Positions 17,897 through 25,690 are shown, counted from the stretch's first letter. The stretch: DNA of 46,206 nt from Methylocystis sp. (GCF_021731785.1 NZ_JAKFWS010000071.1:1-46206), one strand, 5' to 3'. The notes: a model not told the origin generated them from the letters alone. Numbers and translations are program-made.

Positions 17897-18960
17897 TTTG
17901 CGGCCTCCGAGCGGAAGATTTTCGTCTGCGCGCCGGCGGACTGGCCGGCGTCATTGGCGTCAGGCGCGGTTTCCTTGAGCCGAAGCCCGAGATTTTCGAA
18001 CATCGGCGTACATTCCGGATCGGCCGGACCGCTCATGCAGCCGGTCGAGAATCCCTTGTCTTTGCCAAGATCGATGCCGGCGAAGAGCGGCTTCAGATCC
18101 AGCACGACGCGCTGCTTGGCAGAATCGAAGGAGGCCAGTTTCACTGGAATCCGATTGGGATTCGTGCAGGAGGTGATTTCGCCCTTCGTGGCGTCGCCGC
18201 GGCAGCCCGTCGAACCCAGATGCAGCATCCAGGTTGAGACCGTGATCGTGCCGTCCTCATTGACGCGCAGCGGCGCCGCCTTGGGCGCGTCGGCCATGGG
18301 CGGCGCGCCGCCGTCGGACTTGTCGCCGGGCGCGCCGGCGCCATTCGCCGCATCCGCTGGGCTTCTCGGCTTGAGCGGCGGACGGGTCACGCCGCCTTCG
18401 GGATCGACTTCGATTTTCACGAATTTGCGGCCGGCCTGCCAGTTCCAGGTCATCGACTGCAGATCGAGCGGCGCGGGCGCGGTGGCGAAATTCGAGTGGT
18501 TGAGGACGACATCCTTGCCGTCTTTATCCTGAACGACGCTCGGGACGCCGATGACGAAGCTGATTCCCTTGTAGCGGCCGCGCGGGGCCGATCCTTTGAT
18601 CGTGTCGTTGACGTCGGCGCTGCCGATGCATTTGCCGGTCTTGTTTTCGAAATCGAGCAGGGCGAGGTTGGCGTATTGCCAGTCGTTTTGTTCGAGTTCG
18701 ATCGGAACTTCGCGGCCGGCGGCGTCGATCAGCGCCGGCGCCGAGATATAGAATCGCGCATCGCGGAGTTGGGCCGGCTGACCGCCTGCTCCGAGCCCGG
18801 CGATGTCGCGGCCGCATTCGACCGGCTGATCGCCCGCCGCAAGCGCAAAGCGTATCGCGACCGGCTGTCTTTCATTCGCGTCGGGTTTGTTGGCGGCATG
18901 CGCGACGCTAATCGCGACAAGTCCGCCGATGGCGACGGCAACTCCGTTGAATGCGCTCAT
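17893..18960 (-). CDS. mbnP: MbnP, periplasmic copper-binding four-Cys protein
   Basis: This is the partner of MbnH ('metallo-mystery pair' four-Cys protein). The 355-residue product starts at the ATG at 18960 (AGGAG eight bases upstream) with signal peptide MSAFNGVAVAIGGLVAISVA. The mature part opens PVAIRFALAAGDQPVECG, then has FYISAPALID, KTGKCIGSADV, RGRYKGISFVIGVP, and C-terminal cysteines in GSTGCRGDATKGEITSC and STGCMSGPADPEC. Trp residues lie in NDWQYANL, MTWNWQAG and STWMLHLG; one could be the kynurenine site made by MbnH. A Pro/Ala/Gly-rich insertion (PRSPADAANGAGAPGDKSDG) divides the domain. Role: copper binding outside the inner membrane, linked to methanobactin use. Confidence 0.9.
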   Translation of the reverse strand: MSAFNGVAVAIGGLVAISVAHAANKPDANERQPVAIRFALAAGDQPVECGRDIAGLGAGGQPAQLRDARFYISAPALIDAAGREVPIELEQNDWQYANLALLDFENKTGKCIGSADVNDTIKGSAPRGRYKGISFVIGVPSVVQDKDGKDVVLNHSNFATAPAPLDLQSMTWNWQAGRKFVKIEVDPEGGVTRPPLKPRSPADAANGAGAPGDKSDGGAPPMADAPKAAPLRVNEDGTITVSTWMLHLGSTGCRGDATKGEITSCTNPNRIPVKLASFDSAKQRVVLDLKPLFAGIDLGKDKGFSTGCMSGPADPECTPMFENLGLRLKETAPDANDAGQSAGAQTKIFRSEAAK

Positions 18961-19118
18961 GATTACTCTCCTGTCGGCGACGAGCATTGAGATATGTCTT
19001 GGCCGCGCGCGTAGGCGGCGACTGTCGGCGGCGCGTGAAAACACGCGCGGCGCACATCAAACGCGAGGGAATGGCGAGTGGGGTCGAAGACCCGGCAGCC
19101 GGCCGTTAACGCGCTCTC

Positions 19119-19532
19119 TTAGGAGAGAAGCGACGGGGGCGCGCGAGAGAGTCGATTACTGGGCCACTGTGCGGCCGAGGGCGCGATATCGCGCTGTTCG
19201 ACCCAGTGGGGAAGATCGTCGGACCGTGGGGCCAGCACGAGAACCACGGCGGCAAATAGAATGTTTGAACCAAGATCGCTGTCTTGCTCGCTCAGAAAGC
19301 AGGCGAGGCAGTGCATGTGTTGGACATGCGAAGCCTTGCCGTCGCCGTCGCCCTTATCGGCGCAGAGCTCGCTAGCGAACGCCACAGGGGAGCTGATGAA
19401 GGCTCCGACGTCGCCGCCCTGACGCGCTTGAGAAAAGACAAGGGCAAAAGCTTGCTGGAACAGCAGACAAGCGATTGCGGCCGTCACCAACGGACGCATA
19501 AATCGCTTAATATTTTGCCGATCCTGCCGCAT
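19119..19532 (-). CDS. DUF2946-like cysteine/histidine membrane protein
   Basis: The protein has an N-terminal hydrophobic segment (LVTAAIACLLFQQAFALVF), a metal-binding-like centre with Cys in ELCADKGDGDG and HVQHMHCLACFLSE, and a second hydrophobic segment (NILFAAVVLVLAP). This layout, TM-Cys-HxHCxxC-TM, resembles DUF2946 proteins, which are often found with copper genes. The start is unsure: ATG at 19532, a later ATG at 19499 and a TTG at 19571 are all in frame, none with a good ribosome-binding site. It is the first gene of the leftward arm, 158 bases before mbnP, and mirrors the similar gene at 19770. Confidence 0.55.
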   Translation of the reverse strand: MRQDRQNIKRFMRPLVTAAIACLLFQQAFALVFSQARQGGDVGAFISSPVAFASELCADKGDGDGKASHVQHMHCLACFLSEQDSDLGSNILFAAVVLVLAPRSDDLPHWVEQRDIAPSAAQWPSNRLSRAPPSLLS

Positions 19533-19769
19533 GATGAATTTTGTGTGCACGGCAATTGGCTTGTCAATCAAGTTTAGCGTCGCATAGTCTTAATATTCGT
19601 AGTTGTTGCGCTTCCGCCACACTTGGACTTTGCAGTTGGTCGGTCTTCGCCGTACGACGTCGACACGCGTCGAGATCGTCGGCAAAACCGCTGATGCAGG
19701 TTTTTCGACCTTGCTCAGAATCGTGAGGCGCCTTGCTGATCGATAAGAGAGGGAGCGCCGACCTTTTGA
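19533..19769. promoter_or_regulatory. divergent control region of the methanobactin locus
   Basis: This 237-base region separates the leftward mbnP/mbnH arm from the rightward mbnI/mbnA arm. On the minus strand TTGACA (19567-19562) lies 17 bases from ACAAAA (19544-19539), a partial -10 box, which would place a transcript start near the 19532 start codon. A GC-rich imperfect inverted repeat (CGACGTCGACACGCGTCGAG around 19659-19678) could be an operator. No other motif was recognised. Confidence 0.35.
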
Positions 19770-20231
19770 ATGTCGACAGCAACCCCCTTAGCGATCGTTC
19801 CGCCATGTGGGCGGCGCATAAGGAGTTTTCGTATTGCCGGCGGCGCGTTTCACGCCTATGATCCGGGCACCGTAAGCAGTGGTTGGCGGCATCCATGCTC
19901 GTTCGGATTTTTCTTTTTACTGGCGACATTGCTGCAGGCGGCGGGCGTTTCGGCCGGCGCGGCGCACGCCCATTTCCAGCATCCCACGCTCGCCGCCCCC
20001 ATCTGCAAGGCCGACGCGATTCCAGCGGCGCCTCATTCGCCGCTTGAGCCCAACGGCTCATGCGCCGACTGCATCGCATGTTGCAGTTCGCATCCGCCCA
20101 TCCTTTCCGTCCTTAACGAAATTTCGCACCTAACCCCTTCGACAAGCCGAGCCGTCGTTCCTGCCTCCGTAGCTCTTCTCGCGCCCCCGAAGCATTCGGA
20201 CACGCCGCCGGCGCGCGCCCCTCCCGCCTAA
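19770..20231 (+). CDS. second DUF2946-like cysteine-rich membrane protein
   Basis: The 153-residue frame has a hydrophobic segment FGFFFLLATLLQAAGVSAGA, then a His/Cys region AAHAHFQHPTLAAPICKADA, the cysteine cluster GSCADCIACCSSHPP, and a second hydrophobic segment near ASVALLAPP. The order is the same as in the divergent gene at 19119-19532, so both may be related copper-binding membrane proteins. The ATG at 19770 lacks a close ribosome-binding site (GGGAG is about 15 bases away), and the first ~50 residues look weakly coding, so the real start may be further in. It lies 126 bases upstream of the sigma factor gene. Confidence 0.5.
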   Translation: MSTATPLAIVPPCGRRIRSFRIAGGAFHAYDPGTVSSGWRHPCSFGFFFLLATLLQAAGVSAGAAHAHFQHPTLAAPICKADAIPAAPHSPLEPNGSCADCIACCSSHPPILSVLNEISHLTPSTSRAVVPASVALLAPPKHSDTPPARAPPA

Positions 20232-20357
20232 GTCCAAGCGACGCGATTCGGCAGCGAACCGTCGCGGATGATCAAGACCGCGCATCGCCGAAGGCCGCCT
20301 GAGGCCGTTTGCGATCGATGCGCTTTCATTGGCGGCGCACTTGGGAGGGATGCGCTG

Positions 20358-21197
20358 ATGCTCAAGTCTCATGAGACAATCGACCGACTGTTTAGAAGTC
20401 ATCACCGCGATCTGATCACGCGGGCCCGCAGCGTGATCGGGTCTGACGACGCCGAAGACATGGTCCAGCAGGCCTATCTCAAAATGCTCGAAGGCGACCA
20501 TGGCGAACTCGTCGCCAACGCGCGCGGCTATGTGTCGAAAATGACGTGCACACTCGCCATCGACAGTCTTCGAAGACGGAAGACGCATGCCCGAGCCCTT
20601 GCCGAAGACAGCGCATGGGTCCAGTCGGCCGTTCAAGACACGCTGATCGCGTCGGCGTCAGACACGTTCGGGCTGGCGTCCGACGTGCAGGCGGCCCTTA
20701 TGCAGCTGCCGCGATGTTGCCGTCAGGTGTTTTTTATGAGCCGAATACTGGGCTTCAGCCATTCGGAGATCGCGCGGGAAATCGGCGTTTCCCTGAGAAC
20801 GGTCAATCGCAGCCTGGTTCGGGCGCTCGAACACTTCGATCGCGCCTTCGAGATCGCGCGCCCGAGCGCCCCGGTGGGCGCGCCGCCTTTCAAGGCGGCG
20901 GATTCGCCGCGCGAGTTCTTGGCCGCGCCATCCGACGCGCGGTCCGTCGCCCGGGATTTGACGGAGATCAAAATCCCGACGCCGCGAAAAAATTCTCGGC
21001 GCAGGCTGTCCGATTTTTGCGGCCTCACTCGTCATACCATTCGGGTTCCGCATTCCGCGAACCCCGTCTGGACTTTCCAGACGAATTCAAAGAGGGAGGC
21101 TCCTATGACCATCCGTATCGCCAAGCGCATCACCCTGAACGTTATCGGCCGCGCCAGCGCCCGTTGCGCGTCGACCTGCGCCGTCAGCAACGGCTAA
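20358..21197 (+). CDS. mbnI: MbnI-type ECF sigma factor; frame runs on through mbnA
   Basis: The frame starts at the ATG at 20358, eight bases after GGGAGGG. Sigma region 2 is DRLFRSHHRDLITRARSVIG followed by DDAEDMVQQAYLKML and TLAIDSLRRRKTHAR. Sigma region 4 is ALMQLPRCCRQVFFMSRILG followed by HSEIAREIGVSLRTVNRSLV. These are FecI-type ECF sigma features, and the position fits MbnI of methanobactin clusters. A FecI-like protein would end near residue 175, but here the frame stays open for about 75 more residues (APVGAPPFKAADSPREF to TFQTNSKREAP) and enters mbnA at 21105 in the same frame, ending at 21197. G/C preference at third positions persists to roughly 21020, then weakens. No anti-sigma gene (mbnR) follows. 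Confidence 0.8.
   Translation: MLKSHETIDRLFRSHHRDLITRARSVIGSDDAEDMVQQAYLKMLEGDHGELVANARGYVSKMTCTLAIDSLRRRKTHARALAEDSAWVQSAVQDTLIASASDTFGLASDVQAALMQLPRCCRQVFFMSRILGFSHSEIAREIGVSLRTVNRSLVRALEHFDRAFEIARPSAPVGAPPFKAADSPREFLAAPSDARSVARDLTEIKIPTPRKNSRRRLSDFCGLTRHTIRVPHSANPVWTFQTNSKREAPMTIRIAKRITLNVIGRASARCASTCAVSNG
21066..21082 (+). promoter_or_regulatory. short hairpin upstream of mbnA
   Basis: GTCTGGA (21066-21072) and TCCAGAC (21076-21082) form a perfect 7-bp inverted repeat with a 3-base centre, ending 22 bases before the mbnA start codon and just upstream of its AGAGGGAGG ribosome-binding site. It could be an operator for a dimeric regulator or an mRNA 5' stem-loop. Confidence 0.4.
21105..21197 (+). 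CDS. mbnA: methanobactin precursor peptide MbnA
   Basis: MbnA is the ribosomal precursor of methanobactin. The 30-residue peptide has the leader MTIRIAKRITLNVIGRASA (19 residues) and the core RCASTCAVSNG (11 residues). Two core cysteines at positions 2 and 6 are the sites converted by MbnB/MbnC to oxazolone/thioamide pairs that bind Cu(I); the Thr at core position 5 is the expected sulfation site in SB2-type methanobactins. From memory, the leader is the Methylocystis SB2-type leader and the core of SB2 is RCASTCAATNG, so this core differs at two residues (Val-Ser for Ala-Thr). GGGAGG lies six bases before the ATG. A strong hairpin follows before mbnB. Confidence 0.95.
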   Translation: MTIRIAKRITLNVIGRASARCASTCAVSNG

Positions 21198-21206
21198 GGA
21201 CGATCG

Positions 21207-21241
21207 GCTTGCGCCGTGGGCCCCCGGCCAGCGGCGCAAGC
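21207..21241 (+). terminator. hairpin between mbnA and mbnB (candidate attenuator)
   Basis: GCTTGCGCCG (21207-21216) and CGGCGCAAGC (21232-21241) form a perfect 10-bp GC-rich stem with a 15-base loop, starting 9 bases after the mbnA stop. Only a weak T-rich stretch follows (GATTTCGG). It probably limits read-through or protects the mbnA message, giving more precursor mRNA than enzyme mRNA. Confidence 0.6.
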
Positions 21242-21275
21242 GATTTCGGCGTATCCAGACGAAGGCGGCAAATAG

Positions 21276-22103
21276 ATGCGGCTTGGCTTCAATTTCACGC
21301 TCGGCGACACTCATGAGATGGTCCAAAGGCTCATCGCCGAAAGACACATCGATTACTGCGAATTCCTTATCGACAATTTTTTCTGCGTCGAACCGGACGA
21401 ATTAGCCAAGGCGTTCGATTGTCCCGTCGGCTTGCATATTATGTATTCCAAGTTTCTCGAAGCCGACCGGCCGACGCTTGTCGACTTCGCCGCTCGGCTT
21501 CGAGATTATATCGACGCGCTCAACCCGATTTACGTCTCAGACCACATTTTGCGTTTTTCTCACGAAGGACGCGCGTTTTTTCACCTGGGCGAAGTCGACT
21601 ATTCAACAGAATATGAGTTGGTGCGCGACAAGGTCCTGCAATGGCAGGATCTCGTCGGTCAACGCATTCATTTCGAAAATTATCCGTCCATCATGGATGG
21701 CGGGGTGGAAGCGCCCGCCTTCTTCGAGCGCCTGACCGAGGAAACCGGCGCGGGCGTGCTGTTCGACGCGTCCAATGCCGTCTGCTCCAATCGCAATTGC
21801 GGGACGCCGTTCGAAGCGTGGCGCAACGTCATAGCCGGCGCCAAGCATTTTCACGTCGCCGGCTACAGGCAGTCGCTGATCGAACCCTTCATCTCGCTCG
21901 ACACCCACGCCGAGGCGCTGGCGCCGGACACGCTCGCCTTCCTTGAAAAGTTCCGTTCGGTCTTCGACAAGCCTGGCGCAACGATGACCTACGAGCGCGA
22001 TGACCAGATCGAGTTTGACGACATAGTCGCCGATCTGAAACTCTTGCGAAATCTGTTCGGCCAACCGGAAGAAAGGCGTCATGACCTCGCTCTCTCTGCC
22101 TAG
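21276..22103 (+). CDS. mbnB: MbnB, DUF692-family iron enzyme of methanobactin synthesis
   Basis: MbnB is the TIM-barrel (DUF692) multinuclear iron oxygenase that, with MbnC, uses O2 to convert core Cys residues of MbnA into oxazolone and thioamide groups. The 275-residue protein begins MRLGFNFTLGDTHEMVQRLI and shows family blocks: DYCEFLIDNFFC, PVGLHIMYSKF, YVSDHILRFSHEGRAFF with metal-ligand candidates, RIHFENYPSIMDGG, GVLFDASNAVCSNRN, and KHFHVAGYRQSLIEPFISL with DTHAEAL. GAAGGCGG precedes the ATG. It overlaps mbnC by 23 bases. Confidence 0.95.
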   Translation: MRLGFNFTLGDTHEMVQRLIAERHIDYCEFLIDNFFCVEPDELAKAFDCPVGLHIMYSKFLEADRPTLVDFAARLRDYIDALNPIYVSDHILRFSHEGRAFFHLGEVDYSTEYELVRDKVLQWQDLVGQRIHFENYPSIMDGGVEAPAFFERLTEETGAGVLFDASNAVCSNRNCGTPFEAWRNVIAGAKHFHVAGYRQSLIEPFISLDTHAEALAPDTLAFLEKFRSVFDKPGATMTYERDDQIEFDDIVADLKLLRNLFGQPEERRHDLALSA

Positions 22104-22662
22104 TCGAACTGACCGCGACCTGTATCCCGCGCTCATGTCCCCGGAATTGTGCGCGAGTTATCCTGCGCACCATAAGGCTTTTGTGCGGATCGACGTGAGC
22201 CTGCGCGTCTATTGGCATACGCTATTCGATATCTGTCCCGAACTGCTGGAGCTCTCCGGTCCCGACGGCATGTCGATCTTTCGGCCCTTCATGGCCTGGG
22301 CGGGAGAGAAAAAGCTCGCCTTCGACTGGTCCTATTATCTGTGGGTCTATGTCTGGCCGCGCCAATCCCCATTCAAGGAAAGGCTGTTGGCCGACCGCAA
22401 ATATCTGAGGTCGATCATGGGAGCATCCGCGGCGCGTTGGGCGGTGCTCGATCGCGGCAGAGATTGCGGAATCGTGATCGGATGCGTCGACACGACGGAT
22501 ATTGTTATCGGCTGGAAGTGCCGCAGCGTTCTTCTCGGTCGAGAAATCGAGCTTATCGAGCCCGAGGAGCCCTTGCCGGCGCCGCCGGATATTTTCGGTT
22601 ACTTTACCTTGCCGACTTTTGAACTCGACATTTTTCCGGGGTGGCAAGGCCTCGCGCGATGA
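22081..22662 (+). CDS. mbnC: MbnC, partner of MbnB
   Basis: MbnC forms the heterodimer with MbnB that binds the MbnA leader. The 193-residue sequence begins MTSLSLPSRTDRDLYPALMS and includes AYHK-like YPAHHKAFVRIDVSLRVYWH, DICPELLELSGPDGM, and AWAGEKKLAFDWSYYLWVYV, ending FPGWQGLAR. Its size and its place after mbnB are standard for the family. The ATG at 22081 lies inside the mbnB end and has AAAGG five bases upstream; an internal ATG at 22135 is less likely. The stop overlaps the mbnM start (ATGA). Confidence 0.9.
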   Translation: MTSLSLPSRTDRDLYPALMSPELCASYPAHHKAFVRIDVSLRVYWHTLFDICPELLELSGPDGMSIFRPFMAWAGEKKLAFDWSYYLWVYVWPRQSPFKERLLADRKYLRSIMGASAARWAVLDRGRDCGIVIGCVDTTDIVIGWKCRSVLLGREIELIEPEEPLPAPPDIFGYFTLPTFELDIFPGWQGLAR

Positions 22663-23960
22663 CCGGCGCGCCGCTGTGGCGCGGATACTGGTTACTGTTC
22701 GCCAGCACTTCCGCAGCCGCCTTCATTATGCAGATCGATCTCGCCATGGTTGCGAGACTGGGCGGCCGCGCGTCGGGCGCCTATGCGATTCTGATGCGCA
22801 TCACGCTGCTTGATGTCGCGGTCACCATCGCGTGCGCCGCCGTCGCGGCCATTGCGCTCGGCCATGCACAAAAGAATGGCGCGACCGCCGACGCGATTGA
22901 AAAGACTTGCGCGCTCTCCCTCGTGCTTGGCGTCGCGACAGCGATTTTCGGCTTCTTCGCCTATCCGGTCTTCCTTGACGCCCTGATGGGCGACGCCGCG
23001 GCCGCTCCCTATATCGGCGCCCCGATCGTATGGCTTGTCGCTGGCGCCCCTTTTCGCGTTCTTTCGAATACGCAAGGATTTTTGTTGCATGCGCTTGGAC
23101 GCGGCGGCACGGTGCTCGCTTGGAAGCTCGCGGAAATTCCAGCGAAAGCTGCGGCCAATATCCTCTTCATGCAGACGCTTGGGTTGGGGTTCGCTGGCTG
23201 CTTTCTTGCGGGCTGCATCGTTGCGACGGCTTCGTCATTCTGGTTGTGGAGCCGGCTGCAAGCGCATGGCGCGCGAAGAATTCGCATTCCCGAAATCGCT
23301 TTCGTACGCTCCTTTCTGAGCGGAACCTTCTGGGAGGCGCTGCGGGTGCTCTCGCCGCAAGCGGCGATGCTCTTCGCGCTGACGCTCTTCTCGCTTCCTT
23401 GGCCCAACGGCGCCAATGGTCATCGTCTCGACTCATTTGCGGCCGCCCAAACCTTCATGCTGTTCATTCTTGGTCCGTTGATTACGTTGACGCGCTTTCT
23501 CGCCATTCACCTGCCGACGAAATCTCAGGGCGACTGGTCGCCGGCGCTCGCGCCAGTCGTCCGGGTCGGCGCGCCAATCGCGCTGACGGCCGCCATTTTG
23601 CTACTGCTCGGGTGCGATTGGATCGGCGCGACTCTCTACCGCCAACAGGGAGCTTGGTGGTCCGTCTTCGTCGCCTGCCTGGCCCTTTCCTTGCCGGTCC
23701 GCTTTGTCGGAAGCATCGTGCGCGGACTAACGCTCGCTCGCAGCTCCTTCGCAGAGCTGACCTCCGTGGATGTGCTTTCGCAGTGGCTCATCGCGCCGCT
23801 GTTCATTCTAATTGGTCTTTCAGTCAACCGTCCTGAGATCGCCTATCAATCTCTGATCTGGCCCGAAGTCTTCGCCGTTTTCTTGCTCTGGCGCGGTCTT
23901 CGATCCGCGCCAGAGGATCCGATGGGCGTTTCGTTGCCTTCAGAAGGACATGTCCGATGA
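22659..23960 (+). CDS. mbnM: MbnM, MATE-family exporter
   Basis: The 433-residue inner-membrane protein has about twelve hydrophobic segments and begins MTGAPLWRGYWLLFASTSAA followed by FIMQIDLAMVARLGGRASGA, the typical first helix pair of MATE transporters. The second half opens with FWEALRVLSPQAAMLFALTL. It is the candidate exporter of mature methanobactin. I start at the ATG at 22659, which overlaps the mbnC stop (ATGA); an upstream in-frame start at 22641 also exists. Its own stop overlaps the mbnF ATG, showing tight coupling. Confidence 0.9.
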   Translation: MTGAPLWRGYWLLFASTSAAAFIMQIDLAMVARLGGRASGAYAILMRITLLDVAVTIACAAVAAIALGHAQKNGATADAIEKTCALSLVLGVATAIFGFFAYPVFLDALMGDAAAAPYIGAPIVWLVAGAPFRVLSNTQGFLLHALGRGGTVLAWKLAEIPAKAAANILFMQTLGLGFAGCFLAGCIVATASSFWLWSRLQAHGARRIRIPEIAFVRSFLSGTFWEALRVLSPQAAMLFALTLFSLPWPNGANGHRLDSFAAAQTFMLFILGPLITLTRFLAIHLPTKSQGDWSPALAPVVRVGAPIALTAAILLLLGCDWIGATLYRQQGAWWSVFVACLALSLPVRFVGSIVRGLTLARSSFAELTSVDVLSQWLIAPLFILIGLSVNRPEIAYQSLIWPEVFAVFLLWRGLRSAPEDPMGVSLPSEGHVR

Positions 23961-25609
23961 GCGTCGAGCGAGTCCCTGTTCTCATTGTCGGCGCCGGCTA
24001 CGCCGGCTTGTCGGCGGCGACGCTGCTCGCATGGCGCGGCGTTCCCTGTCTTCTGGTGGAGCGACGCCCGTCAACGTCGCGACTGCCGAAAGCGCATGGG
24101 ATCAACCGGCGCAGCATGGAAGTTCTGCGAGTCGTCGCGGGTCTGGAAGATGCGCTGTTCGCAGCAAGCCGCACGGGCGCCAATGAATCCACGCTCATCA
24201 TCGCCGAGAGCGTAGCAAGTCCGCCGATCGAAACGCTCGTGACCAAGACGTCGCTCGACGCGACGCGCGTGTCGCCGAGCAAAATATGCACCGCGGGTCA
24301 GGACCGGGTCGAACCGGTCTTGCTGCGCTTTGCGCGCGAGAATGGCGCCGATATCAGATTTTCCACCGCGCTGACGCGCTTCTCGCAGCGCGATGATGGC
24401 GTCGAGGCGATCCTGCGCGACGAAGCGTCGGGAATAGAGACGACCGTGCTTGCGGACTACATGATCGCGGCGGACGGCGCCGGCGGAACGATCCGCGACG
24501 CCGGCGGCGTGAAGATGGAAGGCCCGGGATTCCTTGCGGATACGATCTCGGTGCTGTTCGAGGCCGATCTCAGCGCGATCCTGCCAAGTGATGGATTTGT
24601 ACTCTACTATTTGCGCAACTCGGCGTTCAGCGGCGCGTTCGTCACCTGCGACGAAGCCAATCACGGCCAAATCAACATCGAATATGATTCCACGCGGGAT
24701 CAGGAGTCCGATTTCGACGAAGAGCGATGCCGAGAACTCGTTCGACAATCTCTTGGCGTCTCCGACCTCGCGGTGAAAATTCTCGACATTCGGCCCTGGC
24801 GGATGGCCGCTCTCATCGCCGATCGCATGTCCTTCGGTCGGGTGTTTCTTGCGGGCGACTGCGCGCATATCACGCCGCCGGTCGGCGGGCTCGGCGGACA
24901 AACCGCAATTCAAGACGGCGCAGATTTGGCGTGGAAACTGGCGCTCGTCGTCAAGGGCGATGCGGCTCCCGCGTTGCTCGATACCTATCAGATCGAGCGC
25001 AGGCCAGTGGCTCGAATCGCAATTGCGCGAGCAATCGCCAATTACGTCGAGCGCCTCCTGCCTGATCGTCAGGAACTGCGCATTCGGGAAGACGAATACG
25101 GTCTTCTCGAAACCGCGATGGGCTATCGGTATCGCTCGGACGCGATCATCGCAGACGAGGCCGATGACGGCGCGTCGGTCGAAAATCCTCTTCGTCCGAG
25201 CGGCGCGCCGGGAACGCGTCTTCCGCATGTCTGGCTGCGGCGCGGCGAAGAGACGATCTCCTCTCACGATCTGATTGGACGCGACTTCATGCTGTTCGTC
25301 GGAGAAAAGGGTAGCGACTGGATCGAGGCGGTGCGGAAAATTCGCGCGAGCGCCAAAGTCTCGCTTGGCGTCTGCCGCCTGGGATTCGACGTCGACGATC
25401 CCGAAGGCCTGTTTTTGCCGCGCCTGGGCGTCTCGTCCGAAGGCGTGCTTCTTGTTCGTCCCGACGGCTACATCGCCTGGCGCTCGCGAGGCCGAAGCGC
25501 CGACGCTCTCGCGACGCTCGAGGCGAGTTTTGCGCGCGCCAGAGGCGAAAAACGCGCCGAGCAGCGCTCGGCGCGTCACGAGACGGTTCTCGCTGGAGCA
25601 TCCGAATGA
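23957..25609 (+). CDS. mbnF: MbnF, FAD-dependent monooxygenase
   Basis: This 550-residue flavoprotein monooxygenase belongs to the PheA/TfdB type. The FAD-binding GxGxxG is in VPVLIVGAGYAGLSAATLLA near residue 12, an LVERRP acidic strand end follows, and the second FAD motif is GRVFLAGDCAHITPPVGGLG near residue 295, followed by the QDGADLAWKLALV helix. A C-terminal thioredoxin-like tail (RDFMLFVGEKGSDW, LLVRPDGYIAWRSRG) completes the form. In SB2-type methanobactin clusters MbnF is thought to convert an oxazolone ring to the pyrazinedione/imidazolone-type ring. The ATG overlaps the mbnM stop. Confidence 0.9.
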   Translation: MSVERVPVLIVGAGYAGLSAATLLAWRGVPCLLVERRPSTSRLPKAHGINRRSMEVLRVVAGLEDALFAASRTGANESTLIIAESVASPPIETLVTKTSLDATRVSPSKICTAGQDRVEPVLLRFARENGADIRFSTALTRFSQRDDGVEAILRDEASGIETTVLADYMIAADGAGGTIRDAGGVKMEGPGFLADTISVLFEADLSAILPSDGFVLYYLRNSAFSGAFVTCDEANHGQINIEYDSTRDQESDFDEERCRELVRQSLGVSDLAVKILDIRPWRMAALIADRMSFGRVFLAGDCAHITPPVGGLGGQTAIQDGADLAWKLALVVKGDAAPALLDTYQIERRPVARIAIARAIANYVERLLPDRQELRIREDEYGLLETAMGYRYRSDAIIADEADDGASVENPLRPSGAPGTRLPHVWLRRGEETISSHDLIGRDFMLFVGEKGSDWIEAVRKIRASAKVSLGVCRLGFDVDDPEGLFLPRLGVSSEGVLLVRPDGYIAWRSRGRSADALATLEASFARARGEKRAEQRSARHETVLAGASE

Positions 25610-25690
25610 CGTCGCAAACTTCGTCCCGGCTCAATTGCAACCATGAGCCGACGGACATAATCTACGCCTATTGACGAAAAGGAGCGGGGC

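Noticed and set aside
24071-25579. 502-codon minus-strand frame across mbnF
   Set aside because: Antisense to mbnF, which has clear FAD motifs and translational coupling; the minus translation has no recognisable domain.
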